This document shows positions 33,066-41,401 of a DNA stretch of 64,000 bases, in pieces. Position 1 is the stretch's first letter; every line of letters starts with the position of its first letter. The DNA lies in NCBI RefSeq assembly GCF_018531445.1, contig NZ_JAHDTH010000010.1:1-64000 (forward strand). The letters are read 5' to 3'. Made by a program: the position numbers and the translations under genes. This DNA comes from Pseudonocardia lacus (lineage in GTDB: Bacteria > Actinomycetota > Actinomycetes > Mycobacteriales > Pseudonocardiaceae). The notes under the pieces are model-generated. The model searched no databases, was not told where the DNA came from, and saw only the letters and a program-made list of their open reading frames with translations.

Positions 33066-34607
33066 TCACCCCGGAAGGTGCAGGGCGAACCACAGCTCTG
33101 CGCGGGCGCCCGGGGAGTCCAGGTCGCGCCCCAGCAGGGCCGCGGCCTTGGCGATGCGGGCGCGCAGGGTGTGCCGGTGCACCCCGAGCCGGGCGGCGGC
33201 CGGGTCCCACTGGCCGTGGTGGGCCAGCCATTCGCGCAGCGAGTCGACGAGGTCGCCGCGGCGCTCGGCGTCGTGGCGCAGCAGCGGCGCGAGCACCGAC
33301 TCGGCGAACGCGGCGGCCTCGGCGGGGGCGACGAGGGCGGTGAGCCCGCCGGCGGCGAGGTCGGGGAACCGGACGGCCGCGCGGTCGTGGCGGTCCGCGG
33401 TGTCCAGCGCCCGCGTCGCCTCGTGCAGGGCACGCCCGAGCTCGGTCGGCGCGACGGGGCCGGAGACGCCGGCGCGGACGTCGCGCATCCGGGCGGCGGG
33501 CGCGAGCACGGCGTCCACGGCGCCGGGCGCCTCGTCGGACGCCACGGCGACGACGCGGTCGTCGAGTTCGGCGTGGAAACCGGGCGCGGCCCGGTCGAGC
33601 GCGTCGAGCAGCGCCGCCCGCCGCGCCCCGGACAGCCGCCCACCGAAGGCCACCACGACCACCGGGCCCCGCGGCAGCGCCCCCCAGGTGTCGGCGAGGA
33701 CCTGTTCGGCTCCGCAGTCGGGCGCGGTGACCAGGGTCCGCAGCACCGCGGTGCGCAGCCGCCGCTCCGCGCGTCCGACGGCGGCGGAGCGGGCGTGCGC
33801 GAGGCTCAGCACCGACACCGCGAACCCGATCAACTGGTGCTCCACCGGGGTGAAGGGCCGGTCGCGGCCGACGACCAGCACCGCGGGCGCGAGCAGCCGC
33901 ACTGGCTGCAGCACCACCTGCCCGGCGCCGTCGGCCACCGAGGCGCTGGAGCGCCCCGGGTGGTCGCGCACCTTCGCGATCTCCTCGGCGAGCCCGGCGG
34001 CGCGGCGGGCCGCGGAGCGCGGGGCGGCGTGCCGGACGCGGTCGTCGCCGTCGCTGATCAGCGCCCAGCCGCCGAGCCGCTCGGCCAGGGTGGCCAGCAC
34101 CTTCGCCGGCCCGCCGGTGTCGCGCCGCGTCGCGCCGGCCGGTCCGGCCGCGGAGATCCCGTCGGGCAGCGCGGCCGCGGTCAGCGCGCGGCGGGCCTCC
34201 TCGGTGCGCATCACCTCGGCGTGCCGGTCGGCGGCGTGCGCGGCGGCCAGCGCCTTGGTCAGGGCGAGGAACGGGGTCCGCTCCGGGACCTCCAGCAGGG
34301 GCAGGCCCTCCCGCTCGCAGGCCTCGACGACGGCGGCGGGGATCTCGTCGTAGCCCAGGCCGGTGCCGAACCCGAGCCCGGCCAGGCCGTGCGCGGCCAG
34401 CCTCGCGACGTACTCGCGCGGGCCGGTGCCGGAGTGCGGACCGAGCCCGATGGTCAGCAGGAGTTCGCCGCCGTCGAGGTAGGGGGTGGGGTCGTCGAGC
34501 TCGCTGGCGTGCACCCATTCGAGGGTCCGATCCAGATCTGCGGAACGACACGCGGCGCGGAGTCCGAGGCTGCGGTCCTCGCACAGGTCCCGGAGGGTGA
34601 GCGGCAC
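33066..34607 (-). CDS. PucR-family transcriptional regulator, divergent from the carboxylase operon
   Basis: A 513-residue PucR regulator. The N-terminal PucR domain (1-125) starts LTLRDLCEDRSLGLRAACRS and includes ELLLTIGLG; the C-terminal helix-turn-helix is AARLGVHRHTLRARIAKA. The family controls purine, allantoin or other nitrogen pathways in response to metabolites. GTG 34607 has GAGGAGG about 4 bases upstream. It is divergent from the molybdenum hydroxylase/PxpA/carboxylase operon, with a 129-bp gap holding repeated TCGGACAC boxes, so it very likely controls that operon. Confidence 0.85.
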   Translation of the reverse strand: MPLTLRDLCEDRSLGLRAACRSADLDRTLEWVHASELDDPTPYLDGGELLLTIGLGPHSGTGPREYVARLAAHGLAGLGFGTGLGYDEIPAAVVEACEREGLPLLEVPERTPFLALTKALAAAHAADRHAEVMRTEEARRALTAAALPDGISAAGPAGATRRDTGGPAKVLATLAERLGGWALISDGDDRVRHAAPRSAARRAAGLAEEIAKVRDHPGRSSASVADGAGQVVLQPVRLLAPAVLVVGRDRPFTPVEHQLIGFAVSVLSLAHARSAAVGRAERRLRTAVLRTLVTAPDCGAEQVLADTWGALPRGPVVVVAFGGRLSGARRAALLDALDRAAPGFHAELDDRVVAVASDEAPGAVDAVLAPAARMRDVRAGVSGPVAPTELGRALHEATRALDTADRHDRAAVRFPDLAAGGLTALVAPAEAAAFAESVLAPLLRHDAERRGDLVDSLREWLAHHGQWDPAAARLGVHRHTLRARIAKAAALLGRDLDSPGARAELWFALHLPG

Positions 34608-34664
34608 CGCTGCCTCCTCGCGAACCCGACACAGTGGCGGGGTCCGGGCCGTCGACCCGCCATA

Positions 34665-34710
34665 TCGGACACTAGCGCGCGGGAGTGGGGTGGATCACGC
34701 TGTCGGACAC
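34665..34710. promoter_or_regulatory. Two direct TCGGACAC boxes between divergent genes
   Basis: TCGGACAC occurs at 34665-34672 and 34703-34710, 38 bases apart, in the gap between the PucR gene and the CoxL-like gene. A related GACAC lies near 34628. The spacing is close to four helical turns, as expected of boxes bound cooperatively; PucR is the likely binder. Confidence 0.45.
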
Positions 34711-34736
34711 CTGTTCCTCGGCCGAGGGGAGACGGC

Positions 34737-37106
34737 GTGACCGCCACCGCGCCGAAGTACGTCGGGACCAGCCTGCCGCGCAAGGAGGACCGCGCCCTGC
34801 TGACCGGGCGCGCGACGTGGACGGGGGACATCACCCCGGCCGGCGCGCTGCACCTGGCGCTGGTCCGCAGCCCGTTCGCGCACGCCCGGATCACCGGCAT
34901 CGACACGGCCGCGGCGCGCGAGCACCCGGGCGTGACCGCGGTGCTGACGGCCGCGGACGTCGACGGCGAGTTCCTGGCCGGCATCCCGTGCGGCTGGCCG
35001 GTCACCGAGGACATCCTGGTCCCCGACCACCGGCCGCTGGCGACGACCGAGGTCAACCACGTCGGCGACGGCGTCGCCGTGGTGCTCGCCACGAGCGAGG
35101 CCGCCGCCCGCGACGCCGTCGAGCTGGTCGAGGTGGACTACGAGGAGCTGCCCGCGGTCGTCGACGTCGCCGACGCGCTCGCCGAGGGCGCCCCGCTGGT
35201 GCACGAGGAGCTGGGCTCCAACCACTGCTACACCTGGCCGCTGGCCACCGGCGACGTCGACGCCGCGTTCGCCCGGGCCGACGTCGTCGTCAAGGGGACC
35301 TACCTGCAGCAGCGGGTGATCGCCTCGCCGATGGAGCCGCGGGCGGTCGTCTGCGTGCCCGACCCGGTCGGCGGCGGGTTCACCCTGTACACCGCGACCC
35401 AGGTCCCGCACTTCGTGCGCGACATCCTGGCCGCCTGCACCGGCATCTCCGACACCAAGATCCGGGTCGTGGCCCCGGACGTCGGCGGCGGGTTCGGCGC
35501 CAAGCTCAACGTCTACGCCGAGGAGTTCCTGGCCCTCGTGCTGGCCCGCCGGACCGGCAAGCCGATCAAGTGGACCGAGACGCGCTCGGAGCACCACCAG
35601 GCCACCACGCACGGCCGCGGGCAGGTCCAGGACATCTCGGTGGCCGCCACCAGTGACGGCAAGATCCTGGGCATGAAGGTGGAGCTGCTCGCCGACATGG
35701 GCGCCTACCTGCAGCTGCTCACCCCGGGCATCGCGGTGTTCGGCGCCTTCACCTTCTGCGGGCTCTACGACTTCGCCAGCTACTCGTTCACCTGCCGGGG
35801 CGCGTTCACCAACCTCACCCCGACCGACGCCTACCGCGGCGCCGGGCGCTCCGAAGCCGCGTACGGCCACGAGCGGATCATCGACGACCTGGCCCGCGAG
35901 CTGGGGATGGACCCGGCGGAGGTGCGGCTGCGCAACCTGCACCCGAAGTTCCTGGAGCCGCGCACGGTGCCCTCGGGGGTGCAGTACGACTCCGGCGACT
36001 ACGAGACCTGCATGCGCAAGGCGATGGAGCTCGTCGACTACGACGCCCTGCGCGCGGAGCAGCGGCAGCGCCGGGAAGCCGGCGAGAAGGTCCAGATCGG
36101 CATCGGGATCGGCAACTTCACCGAGTCCGGCGGGCTGTCGCCGTCGAAGGTGGCCGCCGGCGTGCGGCTGCAGTCCGGTGGCTGGGAGCAGGCCACGGTC
36201 CGGATGACGACGTCGGGCAAGGTCGAGGTGATCACCGGGACCTCGCCGCACGGCCAGGGCCACGAGACGGCGTGGGCGCAGATCGTCGCCGACCGGCTCG
36301 GGGTGCACCCCGACGACATCGAGGTCCTGCACGGCGACACCCTGATCGCCCCGTTCGGCCGCGACACCTACGGTTCGCGCAGCCTCGCCGTCGGCGGCAC
36401 CGCGGTGCACCTGGCCGCCGGGAAGGTGCTGGACAAGGCCCGGCTGATCGCCGCGCACCTGCTGGAGGCCGACGAGTCCGACCTGCGGTTCGAGGGCGGG
36501 ACGTTCTCGGTGGCCGGCACCTCCGGGCCGTCGGTGACCATCCAGGAGGTGGCGGGCGCGGCGTCGCTGGCGGCGAACCTGCCCGAGGGCATGGAGCCGA
36601 ACCTCACCGCCGACTCGGCGTTCGACCCGCCCAACTTCACCTGGCCGTTCGGCACCCACATCTGCGTCACCGAGGTCGACGTCGAGACCGGGTTCACCCG
36701 CATCCGCCGCTACGTCGCCGTCGACGACTGCGGGCTGGTGGTGAACCCGACCATCGTCGAGGGCCAGCTGCACGGCGGCATCGCCCAGGGCATCGGCCAG
36801 GCGCTCTACGAGCACGCGACGTTCGACGCCGAGGGCCAGCCGACCGCGGCCAACCTGGCGACCTACACCATCCCCACGGCGGTGGACCTGCCGAACTTCG
36901 AGCTGGAGCAGCAGGTCACGCTGTCGCCGACGAACCCGATGGGGGTCAAGGGCATCGGCGAGTCCGGGGCCATCGGGTCCTCGCCCGCGGTGGTCAACGC
37001 CGTCATCGACGCCCTGTCCCACCTCGGGGTCACCCACGTCGACATGCCCGCGACCCCGCAGGCCGTCTGGCGGGCGATCAAGGCCGCGACCGAGCAGGCT
37101 GGTTGA
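34737..37106 (+). CDS. Molybdopterin-binding hydroxylase large subunit (form II CoxL-like)
   Basis: A 789-residue protein of the xanthine dehydrogenase/CO dehydrogenase large-subunit family. The active-site loop near residue 365 reads AYRGAGR, the form II pattern, not the AYxCSFR of true CO dehydrogenase. Also visible are VGGGFGAKLNVYAEE and GVKGIGESGAIGSSP with the catalytic Glu. It should hydroxylate a heterocycle or oxidise an aldehyde. The FAD and 2Fe-2S subunits that normally complete the enzyme are not in this window. GTG 34737 is the first gene of a six-gene operon with PxpABC and biotin-carboxylase parts. Confidence 0.9.
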   Translation: MTATAPKYVGTSLPRKEDRALLTGRATWTGDITPAGALHLALVRSPFAHARITGIDTAAAREHPGVTAVLTAADVDGEFLAGIPCGWPVTEDILVPDHRPLATTEVNHVGDGVAVVLATSEAAARDAVELVEVDYEELPAVVDVADALAEGAPLVHEELGSNHCYTWPLATGDVDAAFARADVVVKGTYLQQRVIASPMEPRAVVCVPDPVGGGFTLYTATQVPHFVRDILAACTGISDTKIRVVAPDVGGGFGAKLNVYAEEFLALVLARRTGKPIKWTETRSEHHQATTHGRGQVQDISVAATSDGKILGMKVELLADMGAYLQLLTPGIAVFGAFTFCGLYDFASYSFTCRGAFTNLTPTDAYRGAGRSEAAYGHERIIDDLARELGMDPAEVRLRNLHPKFLEPRTVPSGVQYDSGDYETCMRKAMELVDYDALRAEQRQRREAGEKVQIGIGIGNFTESGGLSPSKVAAGVRLQSGGWEQATVRMTTSGKVEVITGTSPHGQGHETAWAQIVADRLGVHPDDIEVLHGDTLIAPFGRDTYGSRSLAVGGTAVHLAAGKVLDKARLIAAHLLEADESDLRFEGGTFSVAGTSGPSVTIQEVAGAASLAANLPEGMEPNLTADSAFDPPNFTWPFGTHICVTEVDVETGFTRIRRYVAVDDCGLVVNPTIVEGQLHGGIAQGIGQALYEHATFDAEGQPTAANLATYTIPTAVDLPNFELEQQVTLSPTNPMGVKGIGESGAIGSSPAVVNAVIDALSHLGVTHVDMPATPQAVWRAIKAATEQAG

Positions 37107-37137
37107 TCGCCGGGAGCACAGGGGAAGGAGAGACCCG

Positions 37138-37863
37138 ATGGTGGCCATCAACTGCGACATGGGCGAGTCGTACTCGATCTACCACTGCGGCGACGACGAG
37201 GGGATCATGCCCTGGGTGACCGTCGCCAACGTGGCGTGCGGGTTCCACGCGTCCGACCCCCGGGTGATGACCCGGACCGTGAAGCTGGCCAAGCGGCACG
37301 GCGTGAAGGTCGGGGCGCACCCGTCGCTGCCCGACCGGGAGGGCTTCGGGCGGCGCGAGATGAAGCTCGACCGCGAGGAGCTGACCGCCGCGGTCGTCTA
37401 CCAGATCGGGGCGCTGTCCGGGTTCCTGCGCGCCGAGGGCATGGAGCTCAACCACGTCAAGGTCCACGGCTCCCTCTACGGGATGTCCGCGCGTGATCCT
37501 GATGTTGCTGCCGCCGTCGCCGACGCCGCGGACGTCTTCGGCGCGCCCCTGATGGGCATGTCCGGCACCGTGCACGAGCAGGTGTGGGGGGAGCGCCAGG
37601 CGGGCTTCATCAGCGAGTACTACGCCGACCTCGACTACCGCGACGACGGCTCGCTGATCATCACCCGGGTGCACGAGGCGTTCGACCCGGCGCGGTCGGC
37701 CGAGCGGGCCCTGCGCGCGGTCACCGAGGGCGTCGCGATCTCGGAGAACGGCAAGGAGCTCGCGGTGCGCGCCGACGCGGTCTGCGTGCACTCCGACACC
37801 CCGAACGCGGTCGAGCTGGCCAGGGCCGTGCACGACGTGCTCAAGCCCCACCTGGACGACTGA
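37138..37863 (+). CDS. pxpA: 5-oxoprolinase subunit A family protein (LamB/YcsF)
   Basis: A 241-residue LamB/YcsF protein with the family landmarks INCDMGESYS, VANVACGFHASDP, KVGAHPSLPDREGFGRR and VKVHGSLYG. PxpA acts with PxpB and PxpC in ATP-dependent opening of 5-oxoproline. All three are in this operon, but a biotin carrier and carboxylase separate A from B and C. The true substrate may therefore be another lactam. The start ATG 37138 has AAGGAGAG upstream. Confidence 0.85.
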   Translation: MVAINCDMGESYSIYHCGDDEGIMPWVTVANVACGFHASDPRVMTRTVKLAKRHGVKVGAHPSLPDREGFGRREMKLDREELTAAVVYQIGALSGFLRAEGMELNHVKVHGSLYGMSARDPDVAAAVADAADVFGAPLMGMSGTVHEQVWGERQAGFISEYYADLDYRDDGSLIITRVHEAFDPARSAERALRAVTEGVAISENGKELAVRADAVCVHSDTPNAVELARAVHDVLKPHLDD

Positions 37864-37907
37864 CACCGCCCACGCCCGAGAAGCCGACGCCAGAGAAGGA
37901 GCCCGAA

Positions 37908-38153
37908 TTGCCGCGTCACGACGTCGTCTCCCCGATCCCCGGCGTGTTCTACCGCCGTCCCGACCCCGACAGCCCGCCGTTCGCCGAGGACGGCGGCGCC
38001 GTCACCGACGACTCGCCGATCGGGCTGGTCGAGGTCATGAAGTCCTTCCACCGGATCCCGGCCGGGGCGACCGGCACGCTCGTCGAGTTCCTGGTGGAGG
38101 ACGAGGACGAGGTGGACGCCGGACAGCCGGTGGCGGTGGTGGAGACGCCGTGA
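37908..38153 (+). CDS. Biotin carboxyl carrier protein
   Basis: An 81-residue biotinyl domain: VSPIPGVFYRRP, then GLVEVMKSFHRI with the biotin-accepting Lys in VMKS, then DEVDAGQPVAVVETP. The Ser after Lys departs from the usual AMKM, as seen in carriers of the PxpBC/urea-carboxylase-like group. The start is TTG 37908, chosen because AAGGAG lies about 7 bases upstream and the domain begins right after it. It should carry CO2 from the adjacent biotin carboxylase to a PxpB/PxpC-type transferase. Confidence 0.8.
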   Translation: MPRHDVVSPIPGVFYRRPDPDSPPFAEDGGAVTDDSPIGLVEVMKSFHRIPAGATGTLVEFLVEDEDEVDAGQPVAVVETP

Positions 38154-38163
38154 GCGTGGTGCT

Positions 38164-39519
38164 GTGAGACGGCTGCTCGTCGCGAACCGCGGCGAGATCG
38201 CCGTCCGGATCATCCGGGCCGCCCGCGACCTGGGCATCGACACGGTCGCGGTGCACTCCACGGCCGACCGGGAAGCGCTGCACACCCGGCTGGCCGACAC
38301 GGCGCTGGAGATCGGGCCGTCGCCCGCGTCGAAGTCCTACCTGGTCGCCGAGGCGATCCTGGAGGCGGCGCGGGAGTCGGGCGCCGACGCCGTGCACCCC
38401 GGATACGGGTTCCTGTCCGAGCGGGCGTCGTTCGCGGCCGCGGTCACCGGGGCGGGCCTGACGTTCGTCGGGCCGTCGGCGTCGACGATCGAGCGCATGG
38501 GCGACAAGGTCGCCGCCCGCGAGGTGGCCGCGGCCGCGGGCGTCCCGACCGTGCCGGGGACGCCCGGCGGGGTGGCCGGGGTCGACGCGGCGGTCGAGGC
38601 GGCGGGGGCGATCGGGTACCCGGTGATGCTCAAGGCCGCCGCGGGCGGCGGGGGCCGCGGCATCCGCGTGGTGCACGACGAGGACGCGCTGCGCGACGTG
38701 TTCGGGCAGGCCACCACCGAGGCGCGGAACGCCTTCGGCGACGGCGCGATGTACCTGGAGCGGTTCGTCGAGCGCGCCCGCCACGTCGAGGTGCAGGTCC
38801 TCGGCGACGGCTCGGCCGCGGTGCACCTGTTCGAGCGGGAGTGCTCGCTGCAGCGGCGCCGGCAGAAGGTCGTCGAGGAAGCGGTATCCCCGGGCATCAC
38901 CGAGGCCGTCCGCGAGCGGATGACGCGGGCGGCGGTCGACCTGTGCCGCGAGGTCGGCTACGCCTCGGCCGGCACCGTGGAGTTCCTCGTCGACGACGAG
39001 TCGCAGGAGTTCTTCTTCATCGAGATGAACACCCGCATCCAGGTGGAGCACCCGACGACCGAGCTGGTCACCGGCATCGACCTGGTCGCCGAGCAGCTGC
39101 GGATCGCGGCGGGCGAGCCGCTGCGGTTCGCCCAGGAGGACGTGCGGCGGCGCGGGCACGCGATCGAGTACCGGGTCTGCGCCGAGGACCCGGCCAACGA
39201 CTTCATGCCCCAGCCGGGCAGCGTCGGGCGCATCACCCTGCCCGGCGGGCCGTGGGTCCGTTGCGACACCTGGCTGGAGCCCGACGGCACCGTCCCGCCC
39301 TACTACGACTCGCTGCTGGCCAAGGTCGTCGTCTGAGGCGCGGACCGCGCCGAGGCGCTGGCCCGGTCGCGCCGGGCGCTGGACGAGCTCACCGTCGCCG
39401 GCATCCCCACCACCGCCGGCCTGCTGCGGGAGCTGGTGGACGAACCGTGGGTCGGGTCCGCCGACTTCCACACCAGGACCCTCGAACAGTGGCTGGCCGA
39501 TCGGAAGGAGACCGCATGA
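38164..39519 (+). pseudogene. Biotin carboxylase with an in-frame TGA stop
   Basis: The frame encodes a biotin carboxylase: RRLLVANRGEIAVRIIRAAR, VHPGYGFLSER, the ATP-grasp glycine loop KAAAGGGGRGI, RHVEVQVLGD, FIEMNTRIQVEHPTTE and YYDSLLAKVVV. TGA at 39334-39336 then ends it at 390 residues. The same frame continues with GADRAEALARSRRALDEL and runs to a natural stop at 39519, whose TGA overlaps the PxpB start. Homologues have Trp (TGG) at this point, so one G-to-A change accounts for it. The lost 60 residues finish the C-terminal domain. It may be a true nonsense mutation, a sequence error or a readthrough site. The start is GTG 38164. Confidence 0.85.
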
Positions 39520-40418
39520 GCGAGCTCGCCAGCGAGTCATCGACACGGGGCGCCCGGTACAGCTGGGGCGGCGACGAGTTCGTGTTCGTCGAGCTGGCCG
39601 AGGAGATGAGCCTGCAGGCCAACTTCAAGGCCATGGCCATCACCGGGCTGCTGCGGTCCGAGCGGCCGGACGGCGTCCTGGAGATCTGCCCGGCCAACGC
39701 CTCCTACCAGGTCCGCTACGACCCGGACGTGCTGGAGCCGCACGCCTTCCTGGCCCATCTCAAGGAGCTGGAGGACCGGGTCGGCGACGCGCTGGGGGTC
39801 ACCCTGGACTGCCGGGTCGTGGAGATCCCGGTGCTCTACCGCGACCCCTGGACCACCGAGACGCTGCTGCGCTTCCGCGACCGCCACCAGGACCCCGACG
39901 CCACCGACATCGAGTACGCGGCCCGGATCAACGGCTACGGCTCGGTCGAGGAGTTCATCGCGGTGCACTCCGGCTCGCCCTGGTTCACCTCGATGGTCGG
40001 GTTCGTGGCCGGGCTGCCGTTCAAGTACCAGATGGTGCCCCGGGAGCGGCAGATCCTGGTGCCGAAGTACCTGCGCCCGCGCACCGACACCCCCAAGCAG
40101 ACCGTCGGCTACGGCGGCTGCTTCTCCTGCATCTACTCGGTGCGCGGCGCGGGCGGCTACCAGATGTTCGGCATCACCCCGGCGCCGATCTACGACCCGA
40201 CCCAGACCAAGCCCGATTTCGCCGAGCACATGGTGTTCATGCGCCCCGGCGACATCGTGCGCTTCCGCCCGATCGACCGCGACGAGTACGACGACCTGGC
40301 GGCGAAGGCCGATGCCGGGCAGTTCCGCATCACCAACCGCCCGGTCGGGTTCGACCTGCAGCCGTTCCTGGACGACCCCGACGGCTACAACAAGCGCCTG
40401 CTGGAGGTTCTCGCGTGA
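39516..40418 (+). CDS. pxpB: 5-oxoprolinase subunit B family protein (allophanate hydrolase subunit 1/KipI)
   Basis: A 300-residue AHS1/KipI-family protein. Landmarks are NASYQVRYDP, IPVLY, the long INGYGSVEEFIAVHSGSPW stretch, FVAGLPF and VGYGGCFSCIYSVRGAGGYQ. It is longer than usual PxpB proteins by about 60 residues, mostly near the N-terminus and the middle. Together with PxpC it forms the carboxyltransferase-like half found inside urea carboxylase. ATG 39516 overlaps the stop of the carboxylase frame and its own stop overlaps the PxpC start. Confidence 0.85.
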   Translation: MSELASESSTRGARYSWGGDEFVFVELAEEMSLQANFKAMAITGLLRSERPDGVLEICPANASYQVRYDPDVLEPHAFLAHLKELEDRVGDALGVTLDCRVVEIPVLYRDPWTTETLLRFRDRHQDPDATDIEYAARINGYGSVEEFIAVHSGSPWFTSMVGFVAGLPFKYQMVPRERQILVPKYLRPRTDTPKQTVGYGGCFSCIYSVRGAGGYQMFGITPAPIYDPTQTKPDFAEHMVFMRPGDIVRFRPIDRDEYDDLAAKADAGQFRITNRPVGFDLQPFLDDPDGYNKRLLEVLA

Positions 40419-41389
40419 CCACGATCGAGGTCCGCAAGCCGGGCCTGTCCACCACCGTGCAGGACGGCGGCCGCTCCGGCTACTACCACCTGGGCATCCC
40501 GCCCTCGGGCGCGCTCGACCAGTACTCGCTGGCCTGCGCCAACGCCCTGGTCGGCAACCCGGGCGACGCCGCCGTGCTGGAGATCGTCTACATGGGACCG
40601 GAGCTGGCGTTCACCGGCCCGGCGACGGTGGCGGTGGCCGGCGCGACGATCGCGCCGAAGGTCAACGGCGACGAGCGCCCGGTGTGGGAGTCCTTCGACG
40701 TCGCCGAGGGCGACGTGCTCAGCTTCGACTACCTCAAGGCCGGGGCACGCGCCTACCTCGCGGTGGCGGGCGGGATCGACGTCGAGGAGAAGCTGGGCAG
40801 CCGCTCCACCTACGCGCTCGGCGCGCTGGGCGGGGTCGAGGGCCGCCCCCTCACCGAGGGCGACGTGCTGCCGGTCGGGTCCGGCCCCGCCGGGCGGGCC
40901 GGGCTGGTGCTGCCCGTCGGGCTGCGCCCGGCGCTGTCCAAGCAGGTCGAGGTCCGGGTCGTCATGGGCCTCTACGACCACCGGCTCACCGACCGCGGCC
41001 GGGCCGCGTTCCTCGACACCGAGTGGACGCTGACCCCGGTGGCCGATCGGATCGGCTTCCGCTACACCGGCGGCCAGCTGGAGACCGTCGACCGGGAGCC
41101 GCCGTTCGGGGCAGGCCAGGACCCGTCGAACATCGTCGACTCGCCGTACCCGATCGGCTCCATCCAGGTGCCGGGCGGGGTGGAGCCCATCGTGCTGCAC
41201 CGCGACGCCGTGTCCGGCGGCGGCTACATGATGGTCGCGACGGTGCTGTCGGGCGACCTCGACGTCGTCGCCCAGTCGGCGCCGCGGACGCGCACGAAGT
41301 TCGTGGAGGTCGACCTGGATACGGCGCTGCGGCTGCGGGCCGAGCGCAAGGAGCGGCTGGTCCGCATGCACGCCGCCCTGGACGGCTGA
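40415..41389 (+). CDS. pxpC: 5-oxoprolinase subunit C family protein (AHS2/KipA)
   Basis: A 324-residue AHS2/KipA-family protein: IEVRKPGLSTTVQDGGRSGYYHLGIPPSGALD, given here as a pattern only up to its key parts (GLSTTVQDGGR and GIPPSGALD). LAVAGGIDV, LGSRSTYALGALGG and IGSIQVPGG follow. It partners PxpB. GTG 40415 overlaps the PxpB stop by four bases (GTGA). This is the last gene of the operon; the next gene converges from the other strand after 12 bases. Confidence 0.85.
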   Translation: MTTIEVRKPGLSTTVQDGGRSGYYHLGIPPSGALDQYSLACANALVGNPGDAAVLEIVYMGPELAFTGPATVAVAGATIAPKVNGDERPVWESFDVAEGDVLSFDYLKAGARAYLAVAGGIDVEEKLGSRSTYALGALGGVEGRPLTEGDVLPVGSGPAGRAGLVLPVGLRPALSKQVEVRVVMGLYDHRLTDRGRAAFLDTEWTLTPVADRIGFRYTGGQLETVDREPPFGAGQDPSNIVDSPYPIGSIQVPGGVEPIVLHRDAVSGGGYMMVATVLSGDLDVVAQSAPRTRTKFVEVDLDTALRLRAERKERLVRMHAALDG

Positions 41390-41401
41390 GGGCAGGCGCG
41401 G

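Noticed and set aside
34737-37106. Aerobic CO dehydrogenase
   Set aside because: The active-site loop is AYRGAGR (form II), not AYxCSFR, and the other two subunits are missing.
39334-39336. TGA as selenocysteine in the biotin carboxylase
   Set aside because: Homologues have Trp, not Cys, at this position, it is not a redox site, and no SECIS-like hairpin was evident just downstream.
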